A stretch of 64,000 nucleotides of DNA. Source: Desmospora profundinema. GTDB taxonomy: Bacteria > Bacillota > Bacilli > Thermoactinomycetales > DSM-45169. The stretch is taken from the NCBI RefSeq assembly GCF_031454155.1, contig NZ_JAVDQG010000002.1, positions 434,001-498,000 on the forward strand. The letters run 5' to 3'. A model generated the notes under the pieces. The model saw nothing but the letters and a program-made list of their open reading frames with translations. It was not told the origin of the DNA and searched no databases. This document shows positions 45,629 through 54,263 of the stretch, in pieces. The translations under genes and the position numbers were made by a program. Position 1 is the first letter of the stretch, and every line of letters begins with the position of its first letter.

Positions 45629-45844
45629 CCAAAGAAAAATATGGAACTTTTTCAGAATGAGAAACCGCCTTGCTACTACAGACGTTCTTTTTTATGTATC
45701 TCGTAACGGGAGTCTTATCATTAAATAATCACTGTCATCACTGTGTATAAAATGAATGGGCTTCTTTTTAGTTATCTTTAAAAAACCTTTCCATCTAGCT
45801 GAAAAATAAAAACCATAAACAGATATCATGGGAAGGAGGAAATC

Positions 45845-46210
45845 ATGGCCCCGGAAAACCTTTATGAAAAGTTGGGAGGAAAAGAAGGCGTCACCGCAGT
45901 GGTCAACGAGTTTTACGACCGGATGATCATGGATGATCGTGTCAACCATTATTTTCTGGACACGGATACGGATGCACTCCGGAATCATCAAATCGATTTT
46001 TTCCTCAAGTACGTGCTTGGAGGAAGCAGCCACTACAAGGGAAACGCTTTGCGCATGGTTCACAAAGGACTCAACATTTCATCAGAAGCGTATGAAATCG
46101 CAATCAAACATTTTAACGCATCCTTGCGCAAATATGATGTTCCTCTGGAGATTCGGGTTCAAATCGAAGCATTCTTACGGACGGTGAAACCCCATATCAT
46201 CGAAAAGTGA
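45845..46210 (+). CDS. Truncated haemoglobin, group I (trHbN-like)
   Basis: 121 residues with the 2-on-2 globin pattern: NLYEKLGGKEGV at the start, VNEFYDRMIMDDRVNHYF through helices A-B-C (Tyr at B10 in FYDRM), FFLKYVLGG, then MVHKGLNIS containing the proximal His. Group I globins bind O2 and NO and often detoxify NO. AAGGAGG precedes the ATG. Single-gene unit between addAB and yhaNO; no functional link visible. Confidence 0.92.
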   Translation: MAPENLYEKLGGKEGVTAVVNEFYDRMIMDDRVNHYFLDTDTDALRNHQIDFFLKYVLGGSSHYKGNALRMVHKGLNISSEAYEIAIKHFNASLRKYDVPLEIRVQIEAFLRTVKPHIIEK

Positions 46211-46235
46211 TCCGAGGATTACCGTTCCCACTAGG

Positions 46236-46278
46236 GAAAACCGGCGCCGGCTCCAACCGAAGCCCCGCCGGTTTTTCA
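46236..46278. terminator. Bidirectional terminator, globin versus yhaN-like
   Basis: AAAACCGGCG and CGCCGGTTTT are complementary arms around a 20-base GC-rich loop, with A and T tails. The convergent yhaN-like gene ends 5 bp further on. Confidence 0.85.
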
Positions 46279-46282
46279 ATTT

Positions 46283-49213
46283 CTATGGAACAGGATCCAA
46301 CACATGATTTTCAAAGGGGATCCCCTCCTCTTCCAACATTCGTCTTTCTCGTTGGTGACAGGTACAGAGAATAATCTGATGATCTTTAGACACTTTGCCC
46401 AAAATACGGAGCGCTTCCCGCAATCGTTCCCCGTCGAAATGAACCAAACTGTCATCCATCAGAATAGGGAGGGATGTTTTTCCGTTTTCTGAGAAAAAGC
46501 GCACCAATGCCAAACGAAGGGCGAAGTACATCTGATCGATCGTCCCCCGGCTCAGCTGTTCCACCGGTTGACGCTCCCCGGTTTCCGGTACGAAAACACT
46601 CATACGGATTCCATCGGTGGGATCGATCAGGAGATCTTTGTAGCGGCCCCCGGTCACTTCCTCCACCCAATGGGTGGCATGGGGACGAAGACGGGGAACA
46701 ATATCTGCTTGCACCTCCCGTGCCGCTTCCTCCAATACTTCACGGGCAGATTGAATCACCCGTTTCTCCTCCTCCAGCTCTTTCACCTTCTCACGGGCAC
46801 GGTACCACAGCGCCTCCCGTTCCGACAGGGAAGGCATTCCAGATGATCTCGTTTCCAAGCGTTCTTCCAGTTTGAGGATCTCCGTTTCTTGTTGACGGCA
46901 GGCCCACTCCGCTTTGGAATACGCCAAATCCGCTTCCTTCAGCTTTTGCTGGAGCGAATAAAGGTCCAGGGATTCTTTCGGCCATTCCGCCATTGTTTCC
47001 AGGGAGCTCCTCACTCTCTCCAACTCTTCCTCCCATCGCTCCTCCCGTTTTAACTGCTCTTGTCCATCCAGTTCATTCCTCACTTCCATCAACTGCTCAT
47101 CCAGGCGGCGAACATGATCACTCATCAGGATGATCTCCGACCAGATCTCCGGATCTTCCGTCCCCAACCGCTCCCTCCAATGAGACACCTGTTCCTGAAT
47201 ACGGGTCAGCCGTTCTCGGGAACGTACCCAATCCTTATGCAACGAAGCGAGCTCCAACTTCAATCGCTGGCGTTTATCCCGCGTCTGTCGGATGGTTGTC
47301 GCCATCTCCTCCAGTCTCTCCCGCCAGGCTTCCGCTTCAAAGGGGCCTAAGAAGTCGCTCCACCCGGAAGCCCATGATTCCGCCTCCCGTTGAATCTCTT
47401 TCATGCGCGCACGGTTTTGGCGGTCTTGCATCCAAGCAGCCTCCCGTTCCTGGATCCGTTGCCGCTGTTGATCCGCCAGGCGTTGCAATTCAGATGCCGT
47501 TTCTGCATGCCAACGATCCAAAATCGTCTCCTGTTCTTGGATTAAGGCCGCCAATTGGTCATAGAGCGTCTGTAAGGCGGCTTTTCGTTCTGCAATCTGC
47601 CCTTGGAGAGCACCAGGCTCCAGCATCGGTTCCCCTTGTGCCTCCGCCTCTTCCCGCTCCCGTTTCAATGACTCCCAATCCTCATGCAGCCTGTGTTGAC
47701 GCTCTTCCCACTCCCGTCTAACCTGCCGGTCCACACTGCGCAACCGGGCAAATCGGAAAAAAGCGACCACGCTAAACAGCAACAATAACAGCCCCGCACC
47801 GGGTAAGGGGGAAGCGAGCGTAATCAGTGAAAGGAGGGTACCGCCCAATCCCATCCACAACCAAGAAGAACTGGACTTAGCCGGAGGAATTTGAGAATCG
47901 ACCACACGGGCCAGGAATCGCTCCCGTTCCAGCCGATCTTTACGCCGGTGAAGGCGTGACAATTGGTCTTCCAGATCGCGGCGCTGGTCTCGGCAACGCT
48001 CTTCCTGTTCCCGTAACTCCAGCAGTCGCTGGTGGTCCTTCTGCAACTCGATCCCTTTGATGCGGTCATCCATGGTGCCTTTCGTATCTGGGGGCAAGAG
48101 ATCCTGCTCCAAACGCATATATTCCTCCAACCGGTGGAGGTGGCGTTGCACCTCGCCTTCATCCAGGGACAACCACTCTTCTTTTTCCGACTCCCATGCC
48201 GCCAGCTCCTTCTGAAGCTGTTCAAGCCGCTCTTCGATCTCCATCACGCGGCTTTCTGGAAAGTTACGCTCCTCCAACACCCCCCTCAGCATATCCGCCT
48301 CCTCAGGGGTGAGCAAAGTGGGAGGCATCGCCTGGACTCGCTCCTTTTCCAGTCGATCCTGTTTATCCCGGAGCAGGCGCCAACGGTCCATTTTATAGCG
48401 CAGGTTCTTTTCCTTCTCCGTCAAGTTCTGACGAAGTTCCTCCCGCTTCAGGCGCTGTTTCCAGTTTTCAGCCTCTTCCTGAGCCTTCTTCAGATTCTGC
48501 CGAAGCTGTTCTGCTTCTGCCCGAAGCCGGGACAGCAGGGCTTGTTCTTCCCGCAGTCCACGGGTTTGCGCCCGAAGTTCGATCACTTCCTGTTCCAGTG
48601 TTTCCGCCAAATGAAACGCGGCACCGTAAGGTTTCGTCCGAGCCAGAGACGTTTTCCCCATATCGGATAACTCCCGTTCCATCTGTTCCAGCGCAGGCTT
48701 TAAATTCAGCTCTTCCCCTCGGCTGACCAGCTGCCGGATTCGCTCCACCATTTGCTGATCCCCCGCTAAGGATTGACCAGTCACCACCGATACCTGAGTA
48801 AACAGACTGCTCGGAATTCCTGCCAGGTGTTCCATCAAATTTCGGTCTTTGCGTCGGTCCATAGGAAACGATGCGGTCAAGTCGCGTCCTGTGGCCAACT
48901 CGATCAGTTGTTCCCGTTCTTCTTCCCAATGAAGGGAGCGAATCAGCCGGTAGGATTGATCCTGAACGGAAAAATCCAATTCCCCACCATAACGGTTGCT
49001 TTTCCAGGGTCTGTATGAATCCAGCCAATCCGCCCGTTGACGTCGGGTTACCCCTTCTTTTTTTCCTCCATACATCATCGCCAACAATCCGTTGATGAGG
49101 GTGGATTTTCCAGCCTCATTGGGAGCTTCCACCAAGTTGATTCCCTGGTCAAAGGTAAATGAACGATCCACCCACCGGCCAAAGCCCTGAAAATGCAAGC
49201 GTTGGATCTTCAT
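46283..49213 (-). CDS. YhaN-type SMC-like ATPase (SbcC/Rad50-related)
   Basis: 976 residues. The N-terminal half-site has EAPNEAGKSTLING (Walker A, about residues 30-42). Long coiled coils run from about 150 to 430 and 500 to 830. Between them at about 450-490 lie two hydrophobic segments (WLWMGLGGTLLSLITL; GAGLLLLLFSVVAFF), a hallmark of YhaN proteins and a hint of membrane attachment. The C-terminal half has QLSRGTIDQMYFALRLAL (signature) and ILMDDSLVHFD (Walker B). Works with the YhaO nuclease. ATG at 49213 behind GGAGGTG; overlaps yhaO by 4 bp. Confidence 0.92.
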   Translation of the reverse strand: MKIQRLHFQGFGRWVDRSFTFDQGINLVEAPNEAGKSTLINGLLAMMYGGKKEGVTRRQRADWLDSYRPWKSNRYGGELDFSVQDQSYRLIRSLHWEEEREQLIELATGRDLTASFPMDRRKDRNLMEHLAGIPSSLFTQVSVVTGQSLAGDQQMVERIRQLVSRGEELNLKPALEQMERELSDMGKTSLARTKPYGAAFHLAETLEQEVIELRAQTRGLREEQALLSRLRAEAEQLRQNLKKAQEEAENWKQRLKREELRQNLTEKEKNLRYKMDRWRLLRDKQDRLEKERVQAMPPTLLTPEEADMLRGVLEERNFPESRVMEIEERLEQLQKELAAWESEKEEWLSLDEGEVQRHLHRLEEYMRLEQDLLPPDTKGTMDDRIKGIELQKDHQRLLELREQEERCRDQRRDLEDQLSRLHRRKDRLERERFLARVVDSQIPPAKSSSSWLWMGLGGTLLSLITLASPLPGAGLLLLLFSVVAFFRFARLRSVDRQVRREWEERQHRLHEDWESLKREREEAEAQGEPMLEPGALQGQIAERKAALQTLYDQLAALIQEQETILDRWHAETASELQRLADQQRQRIQEREAAWMQDRQNRARMKEIQREAESWASGWSDFLGPFEAEAWRERLEEMATTIRQTRDKRQRLKLELASLHKDWVRSRERLTRIQEQVSHWRERLGTEDPEIWSEIILMSDHVRRLDEQLMEVRNELDGQEQLKREERWEEELERVRSSLETMAEWPKESLDLYSLQQKLKEADLAYSKAEWACRQQETEILKLEERLETRSSGMPSLSEREALWYRAREKVKELEEEKRVIQSAREVLEEAAREVQADIVPRLRPHATHWVEEVTGGRYKDLLIDPTDGIRMSVFVPETGERQPVEQLSRGTIDQMYFALRLALVRFFSENGKTSLPILMDDSLVHFDGERLREALRILGKVSKDHQIILCTCHQRERRMLEEEGIPFENHVLDPVP

Positions 49214-50349
49214 GGCTTCTTCACCTCCGGTGACAGAAGAGCGTCCAACCCTTTTAACAGGGCCCGATGCCAATGCTCCCGCTCCTCCATTGTCGTTCGC
49301 TCCATCCGCTCTTCCATTTTTCGTACGAACGTACCCACAAGCCCCTCCTGACTTCTGAGCCATTCCAGGTCATAATCAGGCAAGGTCTCGTCCACAATCT
49401 CCACATGATAAAAACCGGATTGTTTCAGTTGTAAACTTAACCATTCCGCCCGCGGCTTCCACCCGGCTTGCCGCCTCCCGTTTAAGACCAGGCGGCGGCA
49501 AGCATCTCTTTCCTTACCTTCGGGAATCATCTGTTTGATTTGCTTCAGCGCCTCGCCGTCCGTCTTACACCCCTCCAATGGGATCATATCCACTTCAAAA
49601 CGGCGGGTCTGGACAGAAACGGGCTCCCAATGACACCCCGAATCACTCAATCGCCCCCAGGTAACGGACCGCTCTCCGGTCTCCTGCCATCGGAGTGCAT
49701 GGGGGGAACCGGGATAGCGAACCCAGGTCCGTTTTTGGTTGTTTAAGCGTAAGGCATGCGGTTGATGAATATGCCCCAACGCCACATAATCCGCCTCCAG
49801 CGGCGCCAGCTTTTCTTTTGTCACCGGAAAGTAAGGTGAACCTGCGTTTCCGTTCTGGAGTGTCCCGTGAAAAAGAAGGATCAACCGTTCTCCTTCCGGA
49901 ACACGGACAGACGGCATTTCAGCTTCCGGCTCTTCAAACTCACGGAATCCACGCCCCACCACGGTCAAACCATGCTCCGGAAAACGGCGCTCTTCCCAAT
50001 CGCCTGTAAAGATCGTTACATGTTCGGGCCAGGACAGAGAATGGTAATACGAATCGGGGCGAAAGGGGTCATGATTGCCGGGAGCGATCAACACCTGGGT
50101 ATTTTTGATGCGCTCCAGCTGTTCGATCAGCCACTCCGCGGTGGAGCGGCTGGCCGTTTCATACTCAAGCCAATCCCCTGCGATCAGAAGATAATCGGTT
50201 TGTTTTTCCATGACGGTATCGATAGTGGCTGCAAAGGTGCGCCGGTGCTCGTCCCGCCATCGCAGCAACACATCATCGCTTCCACGCCATCCCTGGAACG
50301 GAAGATCCAGATGGAGGTCGGCAGTATGGATAAACGTTATCGGTTTCAT
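49210..50349 (-). CDS. YhaO-type metallophosphoesterase (SbcD/Mre11-related)
   Basis: 379 residues. Calcineurin-like motifs in order: FIHTADLHLD (metal Asp-His), LLIAGDWLEY, IAPGNHDPFRPDSYY, LLFHGTLQNG and VALGHIHQPHAL. A C-terminal capping region of about 150 residues follows. Presumed Mn-dependent nuclease partner of the YhaN-like ATPase, which starts at its stop codon. AAAGGTG precedes the ATG. First gene of the pair; the B. subtilis YhaO-YhaN homologues are implicated in DNA metabolism, but their exact role is less settled than for SbcCD. Confidence 0.93.
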   Translation of the reverse strand: MKPITFIHTADLHLDLPFQGWRGSDDVLLRWRDEHRRTFAATIDTVMEKQTDYLLIAGDWLEYETASRSTAEWLIEQLERIKNTQVLIAPGNHDPFRPDSYYHSLSWPEHVTIFTGDWEERRFPEHGLTVVGRGFREFEEPEAEMPSVRVPEGERLILLFHGTLQNGNAGSPYFPVTKEKLAPLEADYVALGHIHQPHALRLNNQKRTWVRYPGSPHALRWQETGERSVTWGRLSDSGCHWEPVSVQTRRFEVDMIPLEGCKTDGEALKQIKQMIPEGKERDACRRLVLNGRRQAGWKPRAEWLSLQLKQSGFYHVEIVDETLPDYDLEWLRSQEGLVGTFVRKMEERMERTTMEEREHWHRALLKGLDALLSPEVKKP

Positions 50350-50479
50350 TCTGTATCACCTTTGCTGTTTGTCTGACGATAGATCCAGAGGGTAAATAGA
50401 GCATTCTTTCTCCTCCGCAGGTATAGAACCTCCCCTTTTCATCCCACACTAACGGAACACGACGAAAGGGGATGTTTCC

Positions 50480-50980
50480 ATGCGTCAATGGTTTCTTATC
50501 ATTTTGGTCATAGGCTTCGCCATCTTTTGGACAAATGAGGTATCTGCCCATAACCGCCCCCCGGCCCAAATCTCCCAGGTAGAAGGGTTTTATGTGATGA
50601 ATGGGGATCGGGAAGCCTTTACTGTCAGCCGCATGGTCCAGACGGAACTGGAAAACGTCTTAAGTCAAGTCGAACAGATGGCCGGCATGCGCTCTCACGC
50701 CCTTCCCCCCCGTTACCTTCTGTTTCGCTTTCCTCAACCCGTTGCCTTTATCCAATCTCCCATTTCACATCCTGTCCGGGAAGTGATTGTGATTGCCGCC
50801 CCGACCAAATGGGAACCGGCACGGCTGCTGATTAAAAATCCCAAGAACCAGTGGGTGGAGTACCGGACAAGCCGATCCCTGAAGCCGCTCTTGCATCAAC
50901 TGAAAAAAGAAGTCCGCAAAAAGAAGAGCGGATCTCTTTCTCTCATGCCATATTATACCGCTACCCGCTTTCAAATTTGA
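50480..50980 (+). CDS. Exported hypothetical protein
   Basis: 166 residues. An N-terminal hydrophobic helix (RQWFLIILVIGFAIFW) followed by a likely cleavage after SAH indicates export or a single anchor. The mature part is basic towards the end (KKEVRKKKSG). AAAGGGG precedes the ATG. Divergent from yhaO. Not recognised. Confidence 0.7.
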   Translation: MRQWFLIILVIGFAIFWTNEVSAHNRPPAQISQVEGFYVMNGDREAFTVSRMVQTELENVLSQVEQMAGMRSHALPPRYLLFRFPQPVAFIQSPISHPVREVIVIAAPTKWEPARLLIKNPKNQWVEYRTSRSLKPLLHQLKKEVRKKKSGSLSLMPYYTATRFQI

Positions 50981-50986
50981 AGTCGT

Positions 50987-51376
50987 TCATTCATTCCCCT
51001 TCCATTCCAGAACATCGCCATCGATCGCATGGAAGAGATCGGGAATCACATTTCCGTGACGGGAGACCATCAACCAGATAAGATTTTCCTGTTCCAAAAA
51101 AGACCGGAAGATGGTCCAGCTTTCATCACCCCAGACTTCCCCTTCTGCCACGGAAGCACCGTTTTGTTCCAAACGAACAAACAAATCCCCTTCACTGGGC
51201 CGGATGATCAATCTCCATGTTCCCCCTGACTGATTTAAATCAGACAGCCATGAGACCGCCGCCTCTACTTCCTCTTCTGTCTCCAGATCCAATGCGACAA
51301 ACGGTCGGCGTTGCTGCTCCTCCCACTCATATCCTCCCAACATCAATCCGGCTCGGGGAAATCGAATCGATTTCAT
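50987..51376 (-). CDS. Hypothetical cytoplasmic protein
   Basis: 129 acidic residues, alternating strands and helices with aromatic Trp residues (YEWEEQ, WSLFR-like WTIFRSFL). ATG at 51376 chosen because AGGAGG lies 6 nt upstream. Convergent with the preceding exported-protein gene, 6 bp apart. It lies just downstream of greA's terminator. No family recognised. Confidence 0.7.
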   Translation of the reverse strand: MKSIRFPRAGLMLGGYEWEEQQRRPFVALDLETEEEVEAAVSWLSDLNQSGGTWRLIIRPSEGDLFVRLEQNGASVAEGEVWGDESWTIFRSFLEQENLIWLMVSRHGNVIPDLFHAIDGDVLEWKGNE

Positions 51377-51419
51377 ACCCATCCTCCTGATTCTTCGGAA
51401 AATTCCCTCCCCCACAGGC

Positions 51420-51445
51420 GAAAGAAAACCCGCCTGGGGCGGGTC
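51420..51445 (-). terminator. Terminator of greA
   Basis: On the minus strand ACCCGCC and GGCGGGT form a 7-bp GC stem with a tight loop, followed by TTTCTTT. It lies 37 bp past the greA stop. Confidence 0.8.
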
Positions 51446-51481
51446 GCTTATAAACAAACGCGGGGCAAACCGATAACAACC

Positions 51482-51958
51482 TTAATGGATCGATAAAATC
51501 TTAAATTCGATCGTACCGGAAGGGGCGGGCACTTTGATGATTTCTCCCTCCCGCTTTCCGATCAGTTCCGACCCAATAGGGGATTCATTGGAAATCTTTC
51601 CGGACATCGGATCGGATTCAGCGCTCCCAACAATCGTATAGGTTTCCTGATCTCCGTCGGGAACCTCTTGAATCGTCACTTTGGCTCCCACGCTCACGAA
51701 GTTTTTGTTTTGAGTATCCTGATTAATAATCTTGGCGTTGCGGATCATGTTTTCCAGTGTAACAATCCGAGATTCAACAAAAGCCTGCTCTTCCTTGGCT
51801 GCGTCATATTCGGCGTTTTCACTCAGATCCCCCTGGGCGATCGCCTCTTTCAGTCGTTGCGCAACCTCCTGGCGCTTTTTCGTACGGAAGGTTTCCAACT
51901 CCGCTTTTACCTTGGCTAAACCCTCTTCCGTCAAAAGAACTTCTTTATTTTGCGACAT
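51482..51958 (-). CDS. greA: Transcription elongation factor GreA
   Basis: 158 residues: an N-terminal coiled coil that enters the polymerase secondary channel, with the acidic tip residues in GDLSENAEYDAAKEEQ (about 42-57), and a C-terminal FKBP-like domain ending FKILSI. It stimulates cleavage of backtracked RNA. The ATG at 51958 follows AAGGAGG; upstream frame extension lacks homology. Length matches the family exactly. Confidence 0.97.
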   Translation of the reverse strand: MSQNKEVLLTEEGLAKVKAELETFRTKKRQEVAQRLKEAIAQGDLSENAEYDAAKEEQAFVESRIVTLENMIRNAKIINQDTQNKNFVSVGAKVTIQEVPDGDQETYTIVGSAESDPMSGKISNESPIGSELIGKREGEIIKVPAPSGTIEFKILSIH

Positions 51959-52346
51959 ACCGATTCCTCCTTCACAAGAACCAATCACGTCCTGTCTGAT
52001 CAATCCCATCCGGCGGATGCTTGAGACGGTATGGTGAACAGAGCTTGCATGACCAGACTGGTCCTAGCCTTTGTAAGCCCTTTCATGCATTATGGGGATG
52101 GAAGGGCTTCATCCAATATCACCGACTCCAAACAACCCTACTCGGTTGAGTGTATGCCATTCCCGGTACTTCCATCCCAACCGTTGTTTCTTCAAGAAGC
52201 GAAGCGGGAACGAAAAGCATGGACATCTGATGAAACCGGATCCGGTTGAAATCACGGTTTCAGACTGATATCTTATCACAAACACCTCCACCGGAAAAGA
52301 GACCACAAAACACTTATCAAGACATGGAAACGATCGTGGTCAAGTT

Positions 52347-52390
52347 GAGACTTGTGCTGACAGTGCAAAGCGAGACATCCGGAAACGAAG
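52347..52390 (+). repeat. Relic of the dispersed-repeat core (copy G)
   Basis: GAGACTTGTGCT followed by AGTGCAAAGCGAGAC and GGAAACGAAG matches the conserved core of the 3.9 and 8.5 kb copies in part and in a changed order. It lies in the 490-base gap between greA and the CPBP gene, where no other feature or gene with a ribosome site was found. Ends are undefined. Confidence 0.5.
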
Positions 52391-52448
52391 GGATCAACCA
52401 TCACGGGAACGATCTTTGGACGCCGATTCCCATAAAGGAGACCGAATC

Positions 52449-53288
52449 ATGAGGTGGATTTCACTTTTTTTGAAAATGGCAGGAGCCCTGGCCTTGGCTT
52501 TTTCCCTGACCTTGTTATTTTTGCTGCTATTATCGCCTTGGACCATCCGGGGAGCCTTTACCTTGGCCTCAATCGCTTCGCAAAACATCGCCTTCCTGTT
52601 GGCAGCGATTCTCGCCTGGAAATGGTGGATCAAAAGTCCCTTGTCTGAAATGGGTTGGACCGCTCCCCATCCCTGGGTTTCCTTTTGGAAGGGCACGGGC
52701 ATCGGTTTGGGATTGATCGGGGGGCTTTCCCTGGTACTCGCTGCCACCCCCTGGTTCGCCATCGAATCCATTGGATGGGGTTCACAAACCGCTTACTCGA
52801 TCGGGTTCGCCATTGTCGCTTTTTTGTTGGTATCGGTGGGGGAAGAGGTTTTTACCCGTGGTTTCGTTCAATCCCTATTCATCCGTCATGTAGGGGTGGG
52901 GGCCGGTATATTGGCCACCTCGCTTCTGTTTTCCGCCTTGCATCTGACCAATCCTTATACTTCAGCCCTGTCATTGTTCAACCTCTTTCTCGCCGGTATC
53001 ATGCTGGGAGCAGCGCGGGTGGCCAGCGGAAATCTCTGGGTTCCGATCGGTCTCCACTTCAGCTGGAACTGGAGCCAGGAGATGCTTTCCATACCGGTAT
53101 CCGGCCTCCAGCTCACGCCGGAACCGCCCTTGGTGTTGATCGATTCCGGTCCGGATTGGATCACAGGGGGACCCTTTGGCTTGGAAGGGGGACTGGGGGC
53201 CACGCTGGTGATGCTGGCTGTCACCACATGGTACATCAGACAGATGCGAAGCCGATCCATTCTATTATGGTCCCAACCTAACTCTTAA
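52449..53288 (+). CDS. CPBP family intramembrane metalloprotease
   Basis: 279 residues, seven to eight hydrophobic spans. The Abi/CPBP motifs are clear: GEEVFTRGFVQS (Glu-Glu...Arg) near residue 136, FSALHLTNP (His) near 168 and HFSWNW (His...Asn) near 205. Relatives include CAAX prenyl proteases and immunity proteins; the substrate is unknown. The ATG follows AAAGGAG. Its last 11 bases overlap the convergent dehydrogenase gene. Confidence 0.9.
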   Translation: MRWISLFLKMAGALALAFSLTLLFLLLLSPWTIRGAFTLASIASQNIAFLLAAILAWKWWIKSPLSEMGWTAPHPWVSFWKGTGIGLGLIGGLSLVLAATPWFAIESIGWGSQTAYSIGFAIVAFLLVSVGEEVFTRGFVQSLFIRHVGVGAGILATSLLFSALHLTNPYTSALSLFNLFLAGIMLGAARVASGNLWVPIGLHFSWNWSQEMLSIPVSGLQLTPEPPLVLIDSGPDWITGGPFGLEGGLGATLVMLAVTTWYIRQMRSRSILLWSQPNS

Positions 53289-54258
53289 GCCGAACCCGCC
53301 GGGATCGGCCCACCCCTACCAACTCCGCCACCAGATTTTCCGCCGCGACACGGGCCATGCGTCCCCGTGTTTCCCGGGTAGCGCTTCCCAGGTGGGGAGC
53401 CAACACCACATTTTCCAATTGTGCCAACCCTTCTGCCATCTCCGGTTCCCGCTCATACACATCCAAACCGGCGCCGGCAATCTCCCCCGAACGCAAAGCT
53501 TCCACCAACGCTCCCTCATCCACCAATCCTCCCCGGGAGGTATTGATCAGGTAAGCGTCCCGCTTCATGAGTTGAAGCTCCCTCTTACCGATGAGATGAT
53601 GAGTTTTTGGAGTGTAAGGAGCATGAAGAGAGACAAAATCTGCTTCCTGCAAGAGGTCTTCCAGGGGGAGGCGCTCGGCTCCCCATTCCTGTTCCCGCTC
53701 CGCCGGTAAAGGCGACCGGGAATGATAGAGGAGGCGCATATCAAATCCCCGAGCCCGCTTGGCAACTGCCTGCCCAATCCGACCCATCCCCACAATCCCC
53801 AAGGTGGCGCCGGTCACTTCCCTTCCCAGGTGGAAAAAGGGAGACCACGTCTTCCATCCCCCGGCTCGGTTGAGACGATCGCCTTCCGTCACCCGTCGGG
53901 CAATATCCATCAACAGGGCCCAGGCCAGATCGGCCGTCGCATCGGTTAACACATCCGGTGTGTGGGTCACGGCGATCCCTCGCCGCTGTGCTTCTTTCAG
54001 ATCGACATTGTCCACTCCAACCGCATAATTACTGATCACTTTCAGGGAAGGACAACGCTCCATCAACGGAGCATCCATCGCATCCGTCAGCATGGATAAG
54101 ATCCCGTCGTAATCAGGTGCTCGGCTTAACAGCTCATCGCGGTCCATACCACGGTTCCTCGCTCCCACCGAAACGTCACAGTGCTTTTGCAGAAGCTGAA
54201 GCCCTTCATCGGGTATTTCACGGGTGACCAGTACCCGCGGGCGGTGTGATCGGCTCAT
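53278..54258 (-). CDS. D-isomer-specific 2-hydroxyacid dehydrogenase
   Basis: 326 residues. The NAD(P)-binding motif GIVGMGRIGQAVAKR lies near 152. Catalytic residues are Arg in NTSRGGLVD (near 240), Glu in YEREPE (near 269) and His in LAPHLGSAT (near 287). The N-terminal catalytic-domain signature YAVGVDNVD is that of glyoxylate/hydroxypyruvate reductases, which is the likeliest activity. The ATG at 54258 follows AAAGGA; the open frame continues far upstream antisense-like but has no start support. It starts 5 bp after the DUF2339 gene, so they share a transcript. Confidence 0.92.
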   Translation of the reverse strand: MSRSHRPRVLVTREIPDEGLQLLQKHCDVSVGARNRGMDRDELLSRAPDYDGILSMLTDAMDAPLMERCPSLKVISNYAVGVDNVDLKEAQRRGIAVTHTPDVLTDATADLAWALLMDIARRVTEGDRLNRAGGWKTWSPFFHLGREVTGATLGIVGMGRIGQAVAKRARGFDMRLLYHSRSPLPAEREQEWGAERLPLEDLLQEADFVSLHAPYTPKTHHLIGKRELQLMKRDAYLINTSRGGLVDEGALVEALRSGEIAGAGLDVYEREPEMAEGLAQLENVVLAPHLGSATRETRGRMARVAAENLVAELVGVGRSRRVRLKS

Positions 54259-54263
54259 TCCCA

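Noticed and set aside
52010-52260. Short plus-strand frame after greA
   Set aside because: No ribosome site at its start and no homology; the region also holds greA's 5' flank.
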